From JAJYRX01 sp041655275 (GTDB taxonomy: Bacteria; Pseudomonadota; Gammaproteobacteria; Burkholderiales; Burkholderiaceae_B), in NCBI GenBank assembly GCA_041655275.1, contig JBBAFU010000027.1, positions 1 through 9,882 on the forward strand: DNA of 9,882 bases, written 5' to 3'. Position numbers and translations under genes: made by a program. The notes beneath the pieces were generated by a model. That model saw only the letters and a list, made by a program, of their open reading frames with translations. It had not been told where the DNA came from and did not search any database. Shown one piece after another: positions 6,392 through 9,882 of the stretch. Numbering within the stretch: position 1 is the first letter of the stretch; every line of letters begins with the position of its first letter.

Positions 6392-6417
6392 CCGCCTGCG
6401 GGTCTTCCCGCAGGCGG
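6392..6417 (+). terminator. 11-bp perfect stem-loop between the PEBP gene and glyA
   Basis: CCGCCTGCGGG (6392-6402) and CCCGCAGGCGG (6407-6417) pair perfectly around the tetraloop TCTT. It begins 18 nt after the PEBP stop codon. The sequence after it is GTTAAAATGG, not a U-run, so it is at best a non-canonical terminator or a 3'-end stabiliser. It may also matter for glyA, whose start is 57 nt downstream. Confidence 0.6.
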
Positions 6418-6419
6418 GT

Positions 6420-6469
6420 TAAAATGGCTGCTTTCCTTTCTTGCCCCTCTCCTTTTTCATTCTAGGAAG
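6420..6469 (+). promoter_or_regulatory. glyA leader: -10-like TAAAAT, pyrimidine tract, ribosome-binding site
   Basis: TAAAAT at 6420-6425 is a 5-of-6 match to a -10 box, but no -35 is recognisable since that position falls inside the hairpin. It is followed by a 33-nt stretch (6431-6463) containing only two purines, then AGGAAG at 6464-6469, 4 nt before the glyA ATG. Such pyrimidine-rich leaders can bind ribosomal protein S1 or Rho. Which applies cannot be told from sequence. No glycine riboswitch or PurR-like site was recognised. Confidence 0.35.
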
Positions 6470-6473
6470 TCTT

Positions 6474-7718
6474 ATGTTCGATCGCGCGCGCACGCTGGAC
6501 CAGGTTGATCCTGACGTCTGGGCGGCCATCCAGAAAGAGAATGTTCGTCAGGAACAGCATATCGAGCTGATTGCATCCGAGAACTATGCCAGCCCCGCCG
6601 TCATGGAAGCCCAGGGCTCCCAGCTCACCAACAAGTATGCCGAAGGCTATCCGGGCCGGCGCTACTACGGTGGCTGCGAATATGTCGATGTGGTCGAAAA
6701 TCTGGCCATCGACCGTCTGAAGCAGCTGTTTGGCGCCGAGGCGGCCAATGTGCAGCCCAATTCGGGCTCCCAGGCCAATCAGGGCGTCTACATGGCCGTG
6801 CTCGAGCCCGGCGACACCGTGCTGGGCATGAGCCTGGCCGAAGGCGGTCACCTGACGCACGGCTCGCCCGTGAACGCTTCCGGCAAGCTGTACAACTTCA
6901 TATCCTATGGTCTGGATGACAACGAGGCGCTGGATTACGACCAGCTCGAGCAGCTCGCCAGGGATCACAAGCCCAAGCTGATCGTGGGCGGGGCCTCGGC
7001 CTACTCCCTGCATATCGACTTCGAACGCATGGCGCGCATCGCGCATGACAACGGCGCGCTGTTCATGGTGGATATTGCCCACTACGCCGGTCTGGTTGCG
7101 GGGGGGGCCTACCCGAACCCGGTGCCGCATGCGGATTTCGTCACATCCACCACACACAAGTCCCTGCGCGGACCGCGCGGGGGCGTGATCATGATGAAGT
7201 CGCAGTACGAGAAGATGATCAACTCGGCCATCTTCCCGGGCATCCAGGGCGGGCCCCTGATGCATGTGATTGCGGCCAAGGCCGTGGCCTTCCGTGAAGC
7301 GCTGGATCCGGCCTTCCGTGACTATGCCGCCCAGGTGGTCGAGAACGCGCGCACGCTGGCCGATACCCTGGTCGGCCGTGGCCTGCGCATCGTGTCGGGG
7401 CGCACGGAAAGTCATGTCATGCTCGTCGATCTGCGTGCCAAGGGGATCACCGGCAAGCAGGCCGAGGCTGTGCTGGGCGAGGCGCATATCACGGTGAACA
7501 AGAACACCATCCCGAATGATCCCGAAAGCCCTTTCGTCACCAGCGGCATCCGTCTGGGCAGTCCGGCCATGACGACGCGCGGTTTCGGCAAGGCCGAGGC
7601 CGAGCTCACGGGCCACCTCATCGCCGATGTGCTGGATCATCCCGAGGATGCCACCGCCATCGCAGACGTGCGTGCCCGCGTGAACGAGCTCACGGCGCGC
7701 TTCCCCGTCTATTCCTGA
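6474..7718 (+). CDS. glyA: Serine hydroxymethyltransferase
   Basis: PLP enzyme that interconverts serine and glycine while moving a one-carbon unit to tetrahydrofolate; it is the main source of C1 units for purines, thymidylate and methionine. The 414-residue product is full length, with ELIASENYASPAVMEAQGSQLTNKYAEGYPGRRYYGGCE near the N terminus, NVQPNSGSQAN, MVDIAHYAGLVAGG, and the PLP-binding motif VTSTTHKSLRGPRGG with the Schiff-base lysine at residue 229. The C-terminal NTIPNDPESPFVTSGIRLGSPAMTTRG folate/PLP block is also present. The ATG at 6474 has AGGAAG 4 nt upstream and matches the family start; an in-frame TTG at 6441 lies in the pyrimidine leader. A run of eight G (7100-7107) lies inside the gene in the VAGGAYP codons, and the frame is intact through it. 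ribD begins within 45 nt of the stop, with no terminator between. Confidence 0.97.
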   Translation: MFDRARTLDQVDPDVWAAIQKENVRQEQHIELIASENYASPAVMEAQGSQLTNKYAEGYPGRRYYGGCEYVDVVENLAIDRLKQLFGAEAANVQPNSGSQANQGVYMAVLEPGDTVLGMSLAEGGHLTHGSPVNASGKLYNFISYGLDDNEALDYDQLEQLARDHKPKLIVGGASAYSLHIDFERMARIAHDNGALFMVDIAHYAGLVAGGAYPNPVPHADFVTSTTHKSLRGPRGGVIMMKSQYEKMINSAIFPGIQGGPLMHVIAAKAVAFREALDPAFRDYAAQVVENARTLADTLVGRGLRIVSGRTESHVMLVDLRAKGITGKQAEAVLGEAHITVNKNTIPNDPESPFVTSGIRLGSPAMTTRGFGKAEAELTGHLIADVLDHPEDATAIADVRARVNELTARFPVYS

Positions 7719-7762
7719 GGTGTCGGGCAGCGGTCGATGTTGTGAAACAGATCGATTCCCTG

Positions 7763-8905
7763 ATGCAGTCCGACCGTTACTGGATGGGGCAGGCCCTGGC
7801 CATGGCCCAGACCGCCCTGTACAGTACGGCGCCCAACCCGCGTGTGGGCTGCATCATCGTGCGCAATGGCCAGGTGCTGGGCTCGGGGGCCACGCAGCCC
7901 GCCGGCCAGGCGCATGCCGAAGTCATGGCCATCGAGCAGGCGCGACGCGCGCATCGCCAGCTGCGCGGCGCCACGGTGTATCTCACCCTGGAGCCCTGCA
8001 GCCATCAGGGGCGTACCCCGCCCTGCATGGAAGCGCTCATCCGCGCGCGCCCCGCGCGCGTGGTCGTGGCCATGCTGGACCCCAACCCCAGGGTGAAGGG
8101 GCAGGGCGTGGCCGGGCTGCGGGCGGCGGGCATAGAGGTGAGCGTGGGCATTGCGGCCGAAGAGGCCCTGGCGCTCAACCCGGGCTTTGTGTCGCGCATG
8201 CTGCGCCGGCGCCCCTGGGTATGGCTGAAGCTGGCGTCCTCGCTGGACGGCCGCATTGCGCTGCCCAACGGCGAGTCGCGCTGGATCACGGGCCAGGCCG
8301 CCCGCGCCGATGGCCATCACTGGCGCGCGCGCAGCTGCGTGGTGCTGACCGGTGCCGGCACGGTGGTGGCGGACGACCCCCAGCTGAATGTGCGTCATAT
8401 TGCCACGCCGCGCCAGCCCATACGCGCCATTGTGGATACGCGGTTCGAGATTTCCGAGCAGGCGCGCATGCTCGATGGCGGGCCGGTGTGGCTGTTTACC
8501 TGCCATGATGGCAGGGACAAGGCCAGGCGTCTGGCCGGGCGCAATGTTGAAGTCATTACCGTGCCCGAGATCGACGGGCGAGTCGATTTGCAGGCGATGC
8601 TGGAGTGGATGGCGGAACGCGAGATCAACGAGGTGCATGTAGAGGCCGGCTCGCGGCTGAGCGGCGCCTTCCTGCAGGCGGGCTGCGTGGACGAACTGCT
8701 GGTCTACATGGCCCCCTGCCTGCTGGGTGAAGGCATTCCCATGGCCGGCATGCCGGCACCCGAAACCCTGGATCAGGCCCAGCGCTTCCGTCTCATGGAC
8801 CTGCAACGCATGGGCGAGGATGTACGCCTGCGCCTGCGCGAGCCGCAGCACTGGCAGAGCCTGTGCCGCGAGGCCGGTGTGATTCCGGCGGGCAGCACCG
8901 TTTGA
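7763..8905 (+). CDS. ribD: Bifunctional pyrimidine deaminase / reductase RibD
   Basis: Carries out two successive riboflavin-pathway steps: deamination of the diaminopyrimidine ribosylamino phosphate, then NADPH reduction of its ribosyl side chain. The 380-residue product has an N-terminal deaminase domain with zinc ligands H51 (HAEV, catalytic E53), C79 and C88 (PCSHQGRTPPC), and a C-terminal reductase domain from about residue 150. The latter includes LASSLDGRIALPNGESRWITG, VVLTGAGTVVADDPQLNVR and EAGSRLSGAFLQAGCVDELLVYMAPCLLG. The ATG at 7763 aligns with the E. coli RibD N terminus (MQDEYYM against MQSDRYWM). A GTG at 7742 would add seven residues. Neither start has a convincing ribosome-binding site, so translation may follow from glyA. 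It lies 44 nt after glyA and 13 nt before ribE, with no room for an FMN riboswitch directly upstream. Confidence 0.95.
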   Translation: MQSDRYWMGQALAMAQTALYSTAPNPRVGCIIVRNGQVLGSGATQPAGQAHAEVMAIEQARRAHRQLRGATVYLTLEPCSHQGRTPPCMEALIRARPARVVVAMLDPNPRVKGQGVAGLRAAGIEVSVGIAAEEALALNPGFVSRMLRRRPWVWLKLASSLDGRIALPNGESRWITGQAARADGHHWRARSCVVLTGAGTVVADDPQLNVRHIATPRQPIRAIVDTRFEISEQARMLDGGPVWLFTCHDGRDKARRLAGRNVEVITVPEIDGRVDLQAMLEWMAEREINEVHVEAGSRLSGAFLQAGCVDELLVYMAPCLLGEGIPMAGMPAPETLDQAQRFRLMDLQRMGEDVRLRLREPQHWQSLCREAGVIPAGSTV

Positions 8906-8918
8906 AGGAGAGGCAGCC

Positions 8919-9572
8919 ATGTTCACGGGAATTGTGACGGCGGTGGGTGAAATCACCCGTGTGACACCCCAGGCCGATGTAAAGGATGACGCAGAAGCAG
9001 GCGTGCGTCTCAGCATCCTGGCCAGGGGCTTTCTGCGTGACGATACCCGTATCGGTGACTCTATCGCCATCGAGGGCGCCTGCATGACGGTGGTGGAGAT
9101 GGACGCGTCGCGTGACAGCTTCATCGTGGACGTTTCCCGCGAAAGCCTGCGCTGCACCGTGGGCCTGGCGCAGCCCGGCCCTGTCAACCTGGAGCATTCG
9201 CTGCGCATGGGCGACAGCCTGGATGGTCATCTGGTGTCGGGCCATGTGGATGGCCTGGGGCGGGTCAGCCACTTCCGCCCCGTGGGTGAGTCCTGGGATC
9301 TGCGCCTGCAGGTACCGGCATCGATGGCGCGCTACATGGCCACCAAGGGCTCGGTGACCGTCAATGGCGTGAGCCTGACCATCAATCACGTGGCCGATAA
9401 CCCCCAGGGCTGCGAGATCCGCATCAACCTCATCCCCCATACCGTGGCCGTCACCACCCTGGGCCGGCTTGCCGAAGGTGACGCCGTGAACCTGGAAGTG
9501 GACATGATCGCCCGCTATGTGGAGCGCATGCTGGGTGCCAATGCCGTGCCCGCGGCGGGCAAGCCAGCATAG
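8919..9572 (+). CDS. ribE: Riboflavin synthase, alpha subunit
   Basis: Dismutates two molecules of 6,7-dimethyl-8-ribityllumazine to riboflavin and the pyrimidine precursor. The 217-residue product is two lumazine-binding repeats in tandem. The first opens with MFTGIV and contains GDSIAIEGACMTVV and DVSRESL. The second starts at about residue 100 with SLDGHLVSGHVDG and contains KGSVTVNGVSLTIN, the NLIPHT motif and NLEVDMIARYVERM at the C terminus. The start has a strong AAGGAG at 8905-8910 that overlaps the ribD stop codon, so the two are translationally linked. Length is typical, with a slightly extended acidic loop (about residues 17-28). Some databases name this gene ribC. ribBA and ribH, which often follow in related genomes, are not here; a tRNA gene comes next instead. 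Confidence 0.96.
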   Translation: MFTGIVTAVGEITRVTPQADVKDDAEAGVRLSILARGFLRDDTRIGDSIAIEGACMTVVEMDASRDSFIVDVSRESLRCTVGLAQPGPVNLEHSLRMGDSLDGHLVSGHVDGLGRVSHFRPVGESWDLRLQVPASMARYMATKGSVTVNGVSLTINHVADNPQGCEIRINLIPHTVAVTTLGRLAEGDAVNLEVDMIARYVERMLGANAVPAAGKPA

Positions 9573-9582
9573 CCCTGATCTC

Positions 9583-9591
9583 TGCTAAAAT
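9583..9591 (+). promoter_or_regulatory. Extended -10 promoter candidate for tRNA-Ser
   Basis: TGCTAAAAT is an extended -10 element (TG, one base, TAAAAT) lying 45 bp before the tRNA. It is followed by a GC-rich stretch, GGGCGAC, in the discriminator position, a feature of stringently controlled stable-RNA promoters. No clear -35 hexamer is present. Transcription would begin near 9598, with the 5' leader removed by RNase P. Confidence 0.5.
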
Positions 9592-9635
9592 GGGCGACTT
9601 CGCGTCCGGGGCGCCCGCTCCAGAGACCCGAATCC

Positions 9636-9726
9636 GGACAGGTGGCCGAGTGGTTGAAGGCGCACGCCTGGAAAGCGTGTATACGTGAATAGCGTATCGG
9701 GGGTTCGAATCCCCCTCTGTCCGCCA
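9636..9726 (+). tRNA. tRNA-Ser (anticodon GGA)
   Basis: A complete class II tRNA of 91 nt including an encoded CCA. The acceptor stem GGACAGG pairs with TCTGTCC (one G-U pair at the seventh position), with discriminator G then CCA. The anticodon stem CACGC/GCGTG (9663-9667 and 9675-9679) closes the loop CTGGAAA, giving anticodon GGA at 9670-9672, which reads UCC and UCU. The long variable arm (ATACG pairing with CGTAT) and the perfect TΨC arm GGGGG-TTCGAAT-CCCCC are as expected for a serine tRNA. It is in the same direction as ribE, 63 nt downstream, and probably has its own promoter. Confidence 0.97.
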
Positions 9727-9756
9727 ATTGTCTGATTTTATGGACTATCGTAAACC

Positions 9757-9783
9757 GGCTCTACCCCGCAAACGGGGGACGGG
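9757..9783. mobile_element. Probable terminal inverted repeat of an ISL3-type insertion sequence
   Basis: The sequence starting GGCTCTACCCCG at 9757 looks like the outer end of an ISL3-family element, many of which begin GGCTCT. It contains a small hairpin, CCCCG (9764-9768) with CGGGG (9773-9777). It lies 33 nt past the stop codon of the transposase tail on the minus strand, as expected for a right end. Only this end is in the window, so the inverted repeat partner and the target duplication cannot be checked. The adjacent 8 bases (9749-9756) would be the target copy. The inner limit is approximate. Confidence 0.55.
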
Positions 9784-9789
9784 CATTCA

Positions 9790-9882
9790 TCAAACCCTGT
9801 TGATTACACCATCCCAGCCGCAGGTGGCCAAGACCCGCAGCCGGTAATTCTCAAAATTCCTGAAGCCATAGGCACGACGCGA
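9790..9882 (-). CDS. Transposase C-terminal fragment, ISL3-like (cut by window edge)
   Basis: On the minus strand the frame entering at 9882 is open for 30 codons and stops with TGA at 9790-9792. The peptide includes RRAYGFRNFENYRLRVL followed by ATCGW. The pattern 'YGFRNFENYRLRVL...CG' close to the C terminus is characteristic of ISL3-family (IS204/IS1001/IS1165 group) DDE transposases. The rest of the gene lies beyond the window, so whether the element is intact is unknown. The call rests on one short conserved block plus the matching terminal sequence at 9757, so it is probable rather than certain. Confidence 0.62.
   Translation of the reverse strand, partial: SRRAYGFRNFENYRLRVLATCGWDGVINRV

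Noticed and set aside
6462..7640. 392-codon open frame antisense to glyA
   Set aside because: Covers almost all of glyA on the other strand, with a His/Gly/Gln-rich composition typical of reverse-strand shadows and no recognisable motif.
7719..7762. FMN riboswitch before ribD
   Set aside because: Only 44 nt are available and none of the conserved RFN stems is present.
7709..9208. 499-codon open frame antisense to ribD and ribE
   Set aside because: Longer than either real gene, but low-complexity shadow sequence with no domain; ribD and ribE have intact catalytic motifs.
9636..9882. tRNA-Ser as an integration (att) site for an island
   Set aside because: No duplicate of the tRNA 3' end and no integrase in the window; the downstream element looks like a simple IS.

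Overview
The window is GC-rich, densely coded chromosomal DNA with housekeeping genes only. Nine complete protein genes, one tRNA gene and the tail of a transposase fill almost all of it. Protein style (for example the RibD N-terminal half and the long ArgC), Shine-Dalgarno use and gene content point to a betaproteobacterium, most likely Burkholderiales near Alcaligenaceae. This is judged from remembered family sequences, not from a search.

Layout. Positions 1-201 hold no convincing gene, only an imperfect direct repeat and a promoter candidate. argC (arginine biosynthesis) and erpA (Fe-S cluster delivery) follow on the plus strand. erpA converges on a minus-strand pair, read from about 4256 to 1714: a membrane-anchored M23 peptidoglycan endopeptidase followed 8 nt later by anmK (recycling of anhydro-MurNAc). 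A 209-bp divergent intergenic region separates the peptidase from tyrS and carries a palindrome lying over a promoter-like sequence. Then on the plus strand come tyrS, a YbhB-type PEBP protein, glyA, ribD, ribE and tRNA-Ser(GGA). About 30 bp past the tRNA lies what looks like the end of an ISL3-type insertion sequence, whose transposase tail runs off the window.

How the genes fit together. The peptidase and AnmK form a cell-wall cut-and-recycle pair. glyA, ribD and ribE are closely spaced and probably co-transcribed, linking one-carbon metabolism to riboflavin synthesis. The nrdR regulator gene that often sits between glyA and ribD in related bacteria is absent here.

No new multi-gene system (defence, secretion, biosynthetic cluster, CRISPR) is visible. 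The most unusual structure is a perfect 34-bp palindrome inside the M23 peptidase gene, which makes both strands encode the same short peptide. Next is a 9-bp-arm palindrome positioned like an operator over the likely tyrS promoter. Both ends of the window carry repeat- or IS-like sequence, so the window could be a contig bounded by repeats.
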